DNA of 64,000 nt from JACDAV01 sp964626755 (GTDB lineage: Bacteria > Chloroflexota > Limnocylindria > Limnocylindrales > CSP1-4). Position numbers and translations under genes: made by a program. Of the stretch, positions 17,764 to 25,677 are shown one piece after another. The stretch is from contig CAZVGO010000038.1 in NCBI GenBank assembly GCA_964626755.1, positions 60,565 through 124,564 on the forward strand. The letters are read 5' to 3'. The notes beneath the pieces were generated by a model, which did no database searches, was not told the DNA's origin, and was given only the letters and a program-made list of their open reading frames with translations. Each line of letters opens with the position of its first letter. Position 1 is the first letter of the stretch.

Positions 17764-19461
17764 ATGACCGATCGCCCTGTTCCCGAGGCGCCACGAGGCA
17801 GCCTCACCGTCCGCCACCGCGGTCCCGAACTCATCGGCCAGCCCCGGTTCAACAAGGGCACCGGCTTCACGGACGCGGAGCGCGACGCGCTCTCCCTCCG
17901 CGGGCTCCTGCCCGCCCGGGTCACGACGATCGAGGAGCAGGTCGCGCTCGAGCTCGAGCACGTGCGCCGGAAGACCGACGACCTCGAACGCTTCATCGGT
18001 CTCGCGGCCCTTCAGGACCGCAACGAGACCCTGTTCTACCGGGTGCTGACGGAGAACCTCGAGGAGTTCCTGCCGATCGTCTACACGCCGACGGTCGGTC
18101 GCGCCTGCCAGGAGTTCAGCCATATGTTCCGTCGGCCGCGCGGGGTGTGGATCACGCCGCAGGACGTCGGCGGGATGGACGAGATCCTGGGGACCGCCGC
18201 CGCCGACGACGTCAGGTTGATCGTCGTCACCGACAACGAGCGGATCCTGGGGCTTGGCGACCAGGGCGCCGGGGGAATGGCCATCCCGGTCGGCAAGCTC
18301 GCCATCTACACGGCCGCGGCCGGCATCTACCCGTCCTGGACGCTCCCGGTCTCTCTCGACGTCGGGACGGACCGGGCCGAGCTCCTGGACGATCCGCTCT
18401 ATCTCGGCTTCCGCGCGCCCCGGCTGCGCGGGGCGGCGTACGACGAGGTGGTCGAGGCATTCGTCGAATCGGTCAGGCGCGTCTTCCCCGTGGCGGTCGT
18501 CCAGTGGGAGGATTTCAAGCAGCACATCGCCCTGCGGATCCTCGATCGCTACCGCCACAGGCTGCCGAGCTTCAATGACGACGTCCAGGGCACCGGAGGC
18601 GTGGTCCTCGGCGGCCTTCTCGCCGCCCGGCGCGAGGCCGGTCTGGCCGGCGACCGGTTTCTCTTCCTCGGCGCGGGTGCCGCTGCGACCGGCATCGCCG
18701 GGCTGCTTCGGAGGCAGCTCGACGCCGACGCCCCGGCCTCCCCCGCGGAAGGCCCAACGATCGCCCTGATGGACAGCGGCGGTCTCGTTCATCTCGACCG
18801 CCCGGACCTCGCGGACGACAAGCGACCGTTCGCCGTCGATCGGAGCTGGTTCATCCAGGCGGGACTGAGCGCCCGGGAGCTCACGGACCCCGTGGCCGTG
18901 GCACGCGCCCTCCGACCGTCGGTCCTCATCGGGACGACCGGGAGCCGAGGGGCATTCTCGGAGGCGCTCGTCCGCGAGGTCGCCCGGCACGCGCGGATCC
19001 CGATCATCCTGCCCCTGTCGAACCCAGGCGATCGGGCGGAGGCCCAACCGCACGACGTTCTCGACTGGACGGACGGTCGAGCCCTCGTCGCCATGGGGGG
19101 TCCCAGCAGCGAAATCGAGGTGGGTGGCGCTCGACGGACGATCGGTCAGGCGAACAACGTCTTCATCTTCCCGGGCGTCGGCCTCGCGGCAATCGTCGCG
19201 GAGACGCGAGAGGTGACCGACGACGCATTCCTCGTGGCGGCCCGCGAACTGGCGACCCTCGTGTCCGCCGAACGGCTGGCGTCTGGGGCGATCTACCCGC
19301 CCGTCGGCGACCTCCGGCGGATCGCCCGGACGATCGCCGTCAGCGTCGTTCGGCAGCTCCGCGACAGCGGCCACGGTCGGCAGTACCGCGACGAGGAGAT
19401 CGAGCCGGCCGTCGACGGGGCGATGTGGTGGCCCGAGTACCTGCCCCTCGTTCCCGGCTGA
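17764..19461 (+). CDS. NAD-dependent malic enzyme
   Basis: A 565-residue malic enzyme (malate to pyruvate plus CO2 with NAD(P) reduction). Motifs in order: NKGTGFTDAERDAL at the N-terminus, catalytic Tyr in EFLPIVYTPTVG, ERILGLGDQGAGGMAIP, metal-binding SFNDDVQGTGGV, nucleotide fold FLGAGAAATGIAGLL, and QANNVFIFPGVGLA. Length fits the bacterial SfcA/MaeA-type enzyme. Start: ATG at 17764. It is convergent with the LysR gene and two genes from isocitrate lyase, so the block looks like a C4/C2 carbon module feeding gluconeogenesis or the glyoxylate shunt. NAD versus NADP preference cannot be settled by eye. Confidence 0.9.
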   Translation: MTDRPVPEAPRGSLTVRHRGPELIGQPRFNKGTGFTDAERDALSLRGLLPARVTTIEEQVALELEHVRRKTDDLERFIGLAALQDRNETLFYRVLTENLEEFLPIVYTPTVGRACQEFSHMFRRPRGVWITPQDVGGMDEILGTAAADDVRLIVVTDNERILGLGDQGAGGMAIPVGKLAIYTAAAGIYPSWTLPVSLDVGTDRAELLDDPLYLGFRAPRLRGAAYDEVVEAFVESVRRVFPVAVVQWEDFKQHIALRILDRYRHRLPSFNDDVQGTGGVVLGGLLAARREAGLAGDRFLFLGAGAAATGIAGLLRRQLDADAPASPAEGPTIALMDSGGLVHLDRPDLADDKRPFAVDRSWFIQAGLSARELTDPVAVARALRPSVLIGTTGSRGAFSEALVREVARHARIPIILPLSNPGDRAEAQPHDVLDWTDGRALVAMGGPSSEIEVGGARRTIGQANNVFIFPGVGLAAIVAETREVTDDAFLVAARELATLVSAERLASGAIYPPVGDLRRIARTIAVSVVRQLRDSGHGRQYRDEEIEPAVDGAMWWPEYLPLVPG

Positions 19462-19486
19462 ATCGGCCGGCAGGTGGCTGCCGTCG

Positions 19487-20416
19487 TCAGCGCTGTCGGA
19501 GCGTGACGATCGGCAGCGCCCGCGGGATGATCTCCGGGATCCGGTCGAGGAGTCCCCACAGCGTATTCAGGAACGGCGACGTCGCGCGGGGCCCGAGCCG
19601 CTCGACCGCGACGATCCGCCGCCGAATCGTCGACGTTCCGGCGAGCTCGATCTCCCGGAGCGAGCCGGCGGTGAGCGCGTCGGCGATCGCCGTCCCGGGC
19701 AGCAGCGCGACGCCGAGCCCGCGCTCGACCATTCGCTTGGCCGCCTCGATGTTGTCGACCTCGGTAACGCCGCGCGGGACGACGCCGGCGACGCGGAACA
19801 GGGCGTTCGTCACGTCGTAGTAGCTCGACGTCCGGTCGAACAGGATGAGCTGGGCGTGGCTGATCTCCGACACGTCGATCCTCCCCGCCCGGCCGAATGG
19901 ATGGTCGGGCCGGGCGACGAGGACGAGCTCGTCCTCGTAGAGCGGAAGGCTGCGCACGCGCGCGTCGCGGAGCTGTCTGACGATTCCGAGCTCCACCTCC
20001 CCGCGGGCCACGAGGTCGACGATCTCCTCCGAATGTCCGGTCCGGACGAGGAGGCGAACCTCCGGGTGCCGCGCCGTGAAGCGGACCAGGATCTCCGGCA
20101 GGACGTAGGCGCTGACCGCGGGCGCGACCGCGAGTGCGAGCTCACCGACAATGCCGTGCTCGATCTCGCGGACGAGCGAACCTCCCCTCCGGATCGCCTC
20201 GATCGCGCGATCGGCATGCGGAAGGAAGGCCCGCCCTGCCGGCGTGAGGACCATGCCCGAGTGCGTCCGCCGGAAGAGCGCCGCCGCGAGCTCCGCTTCG
20301 AGCGCCTGGAGCCGGGCGGTGAGCGCCGGCTGGCTGATCGAGAGGGCGTAGGCCGCGCGTCGCATGTTTCCCTGCCGGGCAATCTCGACGAACCCTTCGA
20401 TCTGAGTGATCAGCAC
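19487..20416 (-). CDS. LysR family transcriptional regulator
   Basis: A 309-residue regulator. The N-terminal winged HTH reads LITQIEGFVEIARQGNMRRA then SISQPALTARLQALE, followed by a type 2 periplasmic-binding-like effector domain from about residue 90. Two GTG codons compete; I take 20416 because GGAG stands eight bases upstream of it but only two from the other. It is transcribed away from the small peptide and isocitrate lyase genes, the classic arrangement for a LysR regulator of its divergent neighbour, so control of aceA is the likely role. This is inference from position only. Confidence 0.85.
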   Translation of the reverse strand: MLITQIEGFVEIARQGNMRRAAYALSISQPALTARLQALEAELAAALFRRTHSGMVLTPAGRAFLPHADRAIEAIRRGGSLVREIEHGIVGELALAVAPAVSAYVLPEILVRFTARHPEVRLLVRTGHSEEIVDLVARGEVELGIVRQLRDARVRSLPLYEDELVLVARPDHPFGRAGRIDVSEISHAQLILFDRTSSYYDVTNALFRVAGVVPRGVTEVDNIEAAKRMVERGLGVALLPGTAIADALTAGSLREIELAGTSTIRRRIVAVERLGPRATSPFLNTLWGLLDRIPEIIPRALPIVTLRQR

Positions 20417-20439
20417 CGTCACGTCTCCAGTCGGCGATC

Positions 20440-20480
20440 GATACCATTGATCATACTCGACGGAACAATCGATTGGACGG
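20440..20480. promoter_or_regulatory. Divergent lysR/aceA promoter region with palindrome
   Basis: The short AT-rich centre of the divergent gap holds back-to-back -10-like boxes: CATACT on the plus strand (20452-20457) and TATGAT on the minus strand (20450-20455). Just downstream is a perfect 10-bp palindrome CAATCGATTG (20466-20475), a possible LysR contact. Exact operator limits cannot be set by eye. Confidence 0.4.
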
Positions 20481-20534
20481 ATGACCGAGGGCGTCGTAAG
20501 GTCGTGTCCCAGCCGCCGCCACGGAGGATGTTCC

Positions 20535-20708
20535 ATGGAAGTCAAGGTGGATCCACGGCAACCCGTCCAACAGACCGGCGGCTCGCTGGAGCCAGGTCTG
20601 ACCGTCGACAGGGACGGCCGGCTCGTGCGGTCTGGCGTGCGCCAGTACAGCTACGCGGCCGAGTGCGAGTGCCCCGACGACTGCCCAAGGGACCACGACA
20701 ACGAGTGA
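20535..20708 (+). CDS. Small Cys-rich peptide encoded upstream of isocitrate lyase
   Basis: A 57-residue peptide with a strong GGAGG site seven bases before its ATG. The N-terminal half is polar (DPRQPVQQTGG); the end carries a compact ECECPDDCP motif with three Cys and several acids, ending RDHDNE, suggestive of metal or Fe-S cluster binding. It stops seven bases before the isocitrate lyase ATG, so the two are almost certainly co-translated from one mRNA. I recognise no family. Good codon use and the RBS argue it is real. Confidence 0.65.
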   Translation: MEVKVDPRQPVQQTGGSLEPGLTVDRDGRLVRSGVRQYSYAAECECPDDCPRDHDNE

Positions 20709-20715
20709 CCCACCG

Positions 20716-22986
20716 ATGAGCCCATTCGAGACGCAGGTCGCGGCCGCCCGCGAATGGCTCGCGCAAGCCCGGTTCGACGGCATCGTTCGTCTCCATACCG
20801 CCCGGGAGGTCGCTGCCCAGCAGGGCACGATCCAGCCGGACTACACCGTCGCCCGAACGGCCGCCGAGGGGTTCTACACCCGACTTCGTGAGCTGTTCGC
20901 CCAGGGCGGGCAGATCACGACCTTCGGCCCGTACTCACCCGGCCAGGCCGTGACGATGAAACGGATGGGGATCGACGCCATCTACCTGGGCGGCTGGGCG
21001 ACCTCGGCGAAGGGGTCGCATGCGGAGGACCCTGGTCCGGACCTCGCGAGCTACCCCCTGAGCCAGGTCCCCGATGAAGCCGGCGGATTGGTTCGGGCGC
21101 TCCTCACCGCCGACAAGAACCAGGCGTACGCGCGAGCGCAGATGGACGAGAAGCAGCGGCGAGCCACCCCGGATGTCGACTTTCGCCCGTTCATCATCGC
21201 CGACGCGGACACGGGGCACGGCGGCGACGCGCACGTTCGGAACCTCGTCCGTCGCTTCGTCGAGGTCGGGGTTCCCGGCTACCACATCGAGGACCAGAAG
21301 CCGGGCGCCAAGAAGTGCGGCCACCAGGCCGGCAAGGTGCTGGTCGGCCAGGATGAGCAGAACAAGCGGCTCAACGCGGCGCGCCTTCAGCTCGACATCA
21401 TGCGGGTGCCGGGAATCATCGTCGCCCGAACGGATGCCGAGTCCGCGACGTTCCTCGACAACCGAAGCGACGAGCGAGACCAGCCGTTCATTCTCGGGGC
21501 GACGAACCTCGATCTGCCGAGTTACCGGGTCGGCTTCCTGGCGATCCTCAAGACCCTGTACGACCTCGGGCTGGAGGAGATCCGCGGTCATCTCCTGTTC
21601 GCGGTGCCGGGCCCGGAGCTGCTGAAGGCCCGTGCCTGGCTCGACCGGGTCGAGCTCATGTCGCTCATCGAGCGGAACGCCCGGATCGCTCGCGATGCCG
21701 AAGCCGGGACCCCGCTCGAGAGCCTGCTCGATGCCATCGACGTCCGGTATGCCGAGATCTGGCAGGCGGAAGCCGGCCTGCGGACGTACGGCGAGGCGGT
21801 TGCCGACGTCCTCGAGTCCCGGATCGGCGAGGGCGAGCGGGTCGCGATGTCGCTCGAGGAATGGCTGGGCTTCGCGAGCCGTGCGTCTTTCTCGGAGGTC
21901 CGCGAGAAGGCCGACTCGCTCGGCATCCGGGTTGCCTGGGATCCCGAGCTGGCCAAGACCCCGGACGGCTACTACCAGGTCCAGGGTGGGATCGACTACG
22001 CGATCGCCAAGTCGCTTGCGGCCGCGCCGTTCGCCGACCTGCTGTGGATGGAGACCAAGACGGCGGATCTCGAGGATGCCCGCAGATTCGCGGAGGCGAT
22101 CCATGCCGACTATCCCGACAAGATGCTGGCGTACAACCTGTCGCCATCGTTCAACTGGGACACCACCGGGCTGAGCGACGACGAGATGCGGCGTTTTCCC
22201 GAGGAGCTCGGGAAGCTCGGCTTCGTGTTCAACTTCATCACCTACGGGGGCCATCAGATCGACGGCCTCGCCGCCGAGGAGTTCGCCACGGCGCTCCGCG
22301 AGGACGGGATGCTCGCCCTCGCTCGCCTCCAGCGGAAGTTCCGGCTGCTTGAATCGCCGTACCGCACCCCCCAGTCCCTCGTCGGCGGAGACCGGCTCGA
22401 TGCGGCCCTGATGGCCGCCTCCGGGCGGACCGCCGCGACGAAGGCGATGGGCAAGGGGTCGACGCAGCACCAGCATCTCGTCCAGACCGAGGTGCCTACG
22501 AGGCTGCTCGATGAGTGGCTTGCCACGTGGGCGAGCCACTGGGACAGGCCGGGAAGGATCCGCGTCGAGTTGCGGCCCCACACGGCGGGGTCGGACCTCC
22601 TGGAGCTTCGGGTGCTCGACGAACCAGGCGAGCCGCTCGCCAATGTGATCTTCGCCACGATCCTGGATCGGCGTGGCCGCAGCATCCTCTCGGTTCGCGA
22701 CCAGAACACGGCGCCGTCGATCCGCAGACGGCGGCTGATGACACTCGTCCAGCTCTTCCTGATCCATCGCTACCGCGCTGTCTCGGTGCACTACCTCACG
22801 CCCACCGAGGACAACCAGTCGCAGACACGGCGGATGCGGGACCTCGGCATCTTCACGGTCGTCAGGACCGAGATCGGGCAGATCATCGTGGCGGACGTCG
22901 ACCCGGAGCGCGTCGGCGAGCTGCTCCGGCCCGACGGGGAGAAGCTCGCGGAGCTGATTCGGAGGCCGACGCCGCAGCTGGCATAG
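20716..22986 (+). CDS. aceA: Isocitrate lyase, long (AceA2-like) form
   Basis: A 756-residue isocitrate lyase (isocitrate to glyoxylate plus succinate). The active-site loop KKCGH is at 199-203 with catalytic Cys201. Substrate and Mg binding appear as FRPFIIADADTGHGGDAHV, YHIEDQK, VARTDAES and the late NLSPSFNWD. It is about 220 residues longer than a standard enzyme, with an extra C-terminal domain (from about 580, LDEWLATWASHW onward) as in the mycobacterial AceA2 type. No malate synthase is in this window. It sits behind the Cys-rich peptide and is divergent from lysR. Confidence 0.93.
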   Translation: MSPFETQVAAAREWLAQARFDGIVRLHTAREVAAQQGTIQPDYTVARTAAEGFYTRLRELFAQGGQITTFGPYSPGQAVTMKRMGIDAIYLGGWATSAKGSHAEDPGPDLASYPLSQVPDEAGGLVRALLTADKNQAYARAQMDEKQRRATPDVDFRPFIIADADTGHGGDAHVRNLVRRFVEVGVPGYHIEDQKPGAKKCGHQAGKVLVGQDEQNKRLNAARLQLDIMRVPGIIVARTDAESATFLDNRSDERDQPFILGATNLDLPSYRVGFLAILKTLYDLGLEEIRGHLLFAVPGPELLKARAWLDRVELMSLIERNARIARDAEAGTPLESLLDAIDVRYAEIWQAEAGLRTYGEAVADVLESRIGEGERVAMSLEEWLGFASRASFSEVREKADSLGIRVAWDPELAKTPDGYYQVQGGIDYAIAKSLAAAPFADLLWMETKTADLEDARRFAEAIHADYPDKMLAYNLSPSFNWDTTGLSDDEMRRFPEELGKLGFVFNFITYGGHQIDGLAAEEFATALREDGMLALARLQRKFRLLESPYRTPQSLVGGDRLDAALMAASGRTAATKAMGKGSTQHQHLVQTEVPTRLLDEWLATWASHWDRPGRIRVELRPHTAGSDLLELRVLDEPGEPLANVIFATILDRRGRSILSVRDQNTAPSIRRRRLMTLVQLFLIHRYRAVSVHYLTPTEDNQSQTRRMRDLGIFTVVRTEIGQIIVADVDPERVGELLRPDGEKLAELIRRPTPQLA

Positions 22987-23050
22987 CGTCGGCGCGTGGA
23001 TGCCCGAAGGCCTCGCCGGATTGATTCGTCTGTGCGGGGCCTGTTACCGT

Positions 23051-23079
23051 AGCCACTCCGTTACCAATGGGGAGTGGCT
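23051..23079 (+). promoter_or_regulatory. Perfect 9-bp inverted repeat before the gene at 23093
   Basis: AGCCACTCC (23051-23059) pairs exactly with GGAGTGGCT (23071-23079) across an 11-base loop. It ends one base before the GGAGG ribosome site of the next gene, so it could be an operator or a hairpin that affects translation. It could also help terminate aceA transcription, although no T-run follows. Confidence 0.45.
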
Positions 23080-23092
23080 GGGAGGCGAACCG

Positions 23093-23500
23093 ATGGCACA
23101 AGGGCAGGGGACAAAGGCCGATCCGTGGGTCCTTAAGACACCGCCCGGCACGTCCGACTATCAGATGTGGCGCGACGAGTCGGCCGATCCGCCGGCCCTC
23201 GTCTGCCAGGTCGGGTCGACCCAGCTGAAGTACAACCTGCGGGCGATCGACGACCTCGCCGCGATGCTGAAGAAGCACGGCGACTGGATGCCGCTCGGGG
23301 CGGCGGACGAGAGCAAGCCGGCCGCCGATGGAACGGTCGAGGCGTGGGGGCGGGCGTCGAACAACCCGGTCGGCGGTTGGTACGGGCTCCGGAAGGGCTA
23401 CCGCGGCCGGTTCGGGATGTACATGCCGCCACTGCTCGAGGCGCTCGGCCTGGCGGAGCTGACCCACGACCCGAAGAACAACCGGATGCGAGCGAAGTAA
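23093..23500 (+). CDS. Conserved hypothetical protein (DUF6855-like)
   Basis: A 135-residue cytosolic protein, ATG preceded by GGAGG at seven bases. The sequence has a conserved-looking core: DPWVLKTPPGTSDYQMWRD, ALVCQVGSTQLKYN, and WGRASNNPVGGWYGLRKGYR. I believe this matches an uncharacterised family seen in actinobacteria and Chloroflexota, often next to ArsR genes; the family number is from memory. No catalytic motif is evident. It is followed after three bases by the ArsR gene, so they form an operon. Confidence 0.65.
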   Translation: MAQGQGTKADPWVLKTPPGTSDYQMWRDESADPPALVCQVGSTQLKYNLRAIDDLAAMLKKHGDWMPLGAADESKPAADGTVEAWGRASNNPVGGWYGLRKGYRGRFGMYMPPLLEALGLAELTHDPKNNRMRAK

Positions 23501-23503
23501 GTC

Positions 23504-23842
23504 GTGGCGAAGTCGGCGGCGAACGCCCCGGCGGGGGATCCCTTCGAGGCGCTCGGCGACCCGAATCGCAGGCGAATCGTCGAGCTGCTTGGCGCGGGTG
23601 GCCGGGCGGGTCGGTCCGTCCAGCAGCTGGCCGACGAGCTGCCGATCAGCCGGCCCGCGGTCTCACGCCACCTCCGCCTCCTGAGGCAAGCCGGCCTCGT
23701 CGTCGAAGAGCCGCGCGGCACACGCCGGATCTACCGGCTCCACGGCGAAGGCGTCGAGGCCGTCCGCGCATACCTCGAGCGCGTCTGGGGCGAAGCGGCT
23801 GCCCGGTTTCGGCTGACCGCGGAGAACGTGAACCGGCGGTGA
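23504..23842 (+). CDS. ArsR family transcriptional regulator
   Basis: A 112-residue winged-helix regulator beginning with GTG. The HTH is clear: LGDPNRRRIVELLG, VQQLADELPISRPAVSRHLRLLRQAGLV, then a wing EEPRGTRRIYRL. No metal-binding Cys pair is present, so it is of the non-metal, SRPBCC-partnered type. Its stop overlaps a GTG that opens the remnant of exactly such a partner, now broken. It may regulate its own operon. Confidence 0.85.
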   Translation: MAKSAANAPAGDPFEALGDPNRRRIVELLGAGGRAGRSVQQLADELPISRPAVSRHLRLLRQAGLVVEEPRGTRRIYRLHGEGVEAVRAYLERVWGEAAARFRLTAENVNRR

Positions 23843-24050
23843 TCGAGCCAATTCGGATCGAGCTCTGGAGATCCGGTTCGTGGACCAGGGCGACGATACG
23901 ACCCGGGTCGAGATCGAGCACCGCGGTTGGGAGGCTCTCGGCGCCGAGGGCGAGTCGTGGCGCGACCGCAATCGCGGCGGCTGGGCAACGCTGCTGCCGC
24001 ACTTCGTTATCGCTACGTCGCGGCGGACCGAAAGCGGATCGCCACGATGA
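23839..24050 (+). pseudogene. AHSA1/SRPBCC protein gene with large internal deletion
   Basis: The GTG at 23839 overlaps the ArsR stop and starts IEPIRIEL, the usual N-terminus of SRPBCC proteins encoded after ArsR genes. After about nine codons the homology jumps to another frame at 23865: EIRFVDQGDDTTRVEIEHRGW, then GGWATLLPHFV, which is the C-terminal third of the same family, ending at a TGA at 24048-24050. Roughly 80-100 codons of the middle are missing, so the gene cannot make a working lipid-binding fold. Its tail overlaps the end of the convergent SemiSWEET gene. Confidence 0.65.
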
Positions 24051-24282
24051 TCGTCGTCACGGTCACGACCAGCCCGACCGAGTTCGGGATGACCAGGGCG
24101 AGATTCCCGAGCGACAGACCGTACGAGATCCACACGACGAACCCGACCAGCAGCACGCCGAGATAGGCAATCGACAGGTCGTCCGACGAGCGCCGCAGGA
24201 ACATCCGGCGGATCTGGAGAACGGGCGCGGTCGCCATGAAGATGCCGGTCGTGGCGGCGATGACGGCGAGGGCGTCGGACAC
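24013..24282 (-). CDS. SemiSWEET-type sugar transporter
   Basis: An 89-residue protein with three membrane helices, the size and topology of SemiSWEETs, which dimerise to pass sugars across the membrane. Helix 1 carries the conserved proline in TAPVLQIRRM (the PQ-loop position), helix 2 is SIAYLGVLLVGFVVWISYGL and helix 3 ends VTVTTIIVAI. ATG start at 24282, ten bases after the DUF1059 gene. Part of a three-gene minus-strand operon. Confidence 0.8.
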   Translation of the reverse strand: MSDALAVIAATTGIFMATAPVLQIRRMFLRRSSDDLSIAYLGVLLVGFVVWISYGLSLGNLALVIPNSVGLVVTVTTIIVAIRFRSAAT

Positions 24283-24291
24283 GAGGGCCTC

Positions 24292-24492
24292 CTAGCGGGC
24301 GCCGGGCTTCGCGCGGCGCGTGGTCGTTTGCTCGCCGGCCCCGGCGTCGACCGCCATCCCGAGGACCTGGTCGCGGGTCGCGGCCATGTTGTGCATCCGC
24401 CGCCCGTGCTCCTGGGTGGCTTCGACGACCTCGTCCTCGACGCCAACCACCTCCCACCCGCACGCACAGCGGACCCGCAGCAACGCATCCAT
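24292..24492 (-). CDS. DUF1059 family small protein
   Basis: A 66-residue protein: VRCACGWEVVGVEDEVVEAT followed by QEHGRRMHNMAATRDQVLGMA, the full DUF1059 core with its CxCGW motif and conserved His residues, which could bind a metal. The tail is disordered and basic. ATG at 24492, two bases after the stop of the preceding gene, so translation is coupled. Function unknown. Confidence 0.8.
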   Translation of the reverse strand: MDALLRVRCACGWEVVGVEDEVVEATQEHGRRMHNMAATRDQVLGMAVDAGAGEQTTTRRAKPGAR

Positions 24493-24494
24493 GC

Positions 24495-24989
24495 TCAGCC
24501 GAGACTGCGGAACGGCTCGGGAACGTAACCGGCCAGCGCCGCCGGCCAGCCGGCGGGCAACCCGGCCGCCACGACGGGGTCGTCCTGGGCAAGCCAGGCC
24601 AGGTGCCGCAGGCCGTGCTCGACGACCTGCGCGTGGGCGATGTGGCGGGGCGCGGCGGTCGCCTCCGACCGGGCCAGCTCGGCTCGAGCGATCGGCTCGC
24701 TGATCATGCCGTCGACAAGATCGCGATCGATGACGGCCACGAAGCTGAGGATCACGGCATCACGGTCGCGCCGCCACGACGTCGAGTGCACGACCCGTGC
24801 CGCACCCACGGTGTCGCGGACGATCCGGTCGACGACCTCGACCGGGTGGTCGGTCGCACCCACCTCGATGATCCACGGCGCGGCGCCGCACGGACCGGTC
24901 AGCTCGAGCCGGTCGCCGTTGAGCCAGACGACGAAGACCTCGGCCTGGATTGGGCCCTCGACGTCGATGCCGTTCGGAAGACGCGTCAC
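24495..24989 (-). CDS. Hypothetical protein, first gene of the SemiSWEET operon
   Basis: A 164-residue cytosolic protein from a GTG at 24989 (VTRLPNGIDVEGPIQAEVFV). The first half looks like an alpha/beta domain faintly similar to a Nudix fold, with alternating strands (WIIEVGATDHPVEVVDRIV, DAVILSFVAVI), but there is no Nudix box GX5EX7REUXEEXGU. The second half is helical (RHIAHAQVVEHGLRHLAWL). I cannot name a family. The start codon is weakly supported by ribosome-site sequence. Confidence 0.5.
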   Translation of the reverse strand: MTRLPNGIDVEGPIQAEVFVVWLNGDRLELTGPCGAAPWIIEVGATDHPVEVVDRIVRDTVGAARVVHSTSWRRDRDAVILSFVAVIDRDLVDGMISEPIARAELARSEATAAPRHIAHAQVVEHGLRHLAWLAQDDPVVAAGLPAGWPAALAGYVPEPFRSLG

Positions 24990-25121
24990 CGGCCAATCGT
25001 ACGATGATGCGGCCACGGCGGCGGCTGGACGCGAGGAGTAGGATTCGGAATCTCCCCGACCCGCCCTCGAGCGGGCAAGAAGCCCTTTCGGACGGGCCGG
25101 AACGCACTTCGGAGGAGACCT

Positions 25122-25517
25122 ATGAAGGCGTTCCTGGTCGACCTGGAGAACAAGCCCGGTTCGCTCGCTCGGGTCACCGAGGCGATCGCCGCGAAGGGCA
25201 TCAACATCGAGGGCATCAGCGGAACGACGTGTGACCAGAGCGGTCGCGTCGCGATCGTCACCCGAGATGACGCCGGCACCCGAACGGCGCTCGGCGAAGC
25301 AAAGGCGACGTTCAAGGAGATGGAGGCGACCGAGACCAGCCTCCGCCACGAGCCCGGCACCTTCGCCAAGGCCGCCCGACGGCTGGCCGACGCGGGGATC
25401 AATGTCGAGGCGATCTTCCCGACCGGCATGCAGGGCCAGGACGTGACCGTCGCGTTCGTGACCGACCAGCCGGCCAAGGCCAAGGAGGTTCTCGCGGGGT
25501 CGTCCGTCAAGAGCTGA
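25122..25517 (+). CDS. Tandem ACT-domain protein
   Basis: A 131-residue protein made of two ACT domains (about 1-65 and 68-131): FLVDLENKPGSLARVTEAIA with KGINIEGIS, then HEPGTFAKAARRLADAGINVEAIF. ACT domains bind amino acids and usually regulate enzymes; a free-standing pair is likely a small-ligand sensor. Start fixed by GGAGGAG six bases upstream. It is a single-gene unit followed by a strong terminator hairpin. Confidence 0.8.
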   Translation: MKAFLVDLENKPGSLARVTEAIAAKGINIEGISGTTCDQSGRVAIVTRDDAGTRTALGEAKATFKEMEATETSLRHEPGTFAKAARRLADAGINVEAIFPTGMQGQDVTVAFVTDQPAKAKEVLAGSSVKS

Positions 25518-25540
25518 CCCACACAACCCAGCACGAACCG

Positions 25541-25572
25541 AAGGGCGGGGTCGCTCACAGCCCCGCCCTTCC
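25541..25572 (+). terminator. Rho-independent-like terminator after the ACT gene
   Basis: GAAGGGCGGGG (25541-25551) and CCCCGCCCTTC (25562-25572) form an uninterrupted 11-bp stem with a 10-base loop, followed by a C-rich rather than T-rich tail. It begins 24 bases after the stop codon. Confidence 0.7.
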
Positions 25573-25677
25573 CCCTGTCGAGCGTTGCGTCCGCGCGACA
25601 CGGATGGGTCTTCCGTCGGTGGGTTCCCGGACTCCCGCGGGATTCCCGCGAACCCCATGGAATGGTGAGATGTCCGG

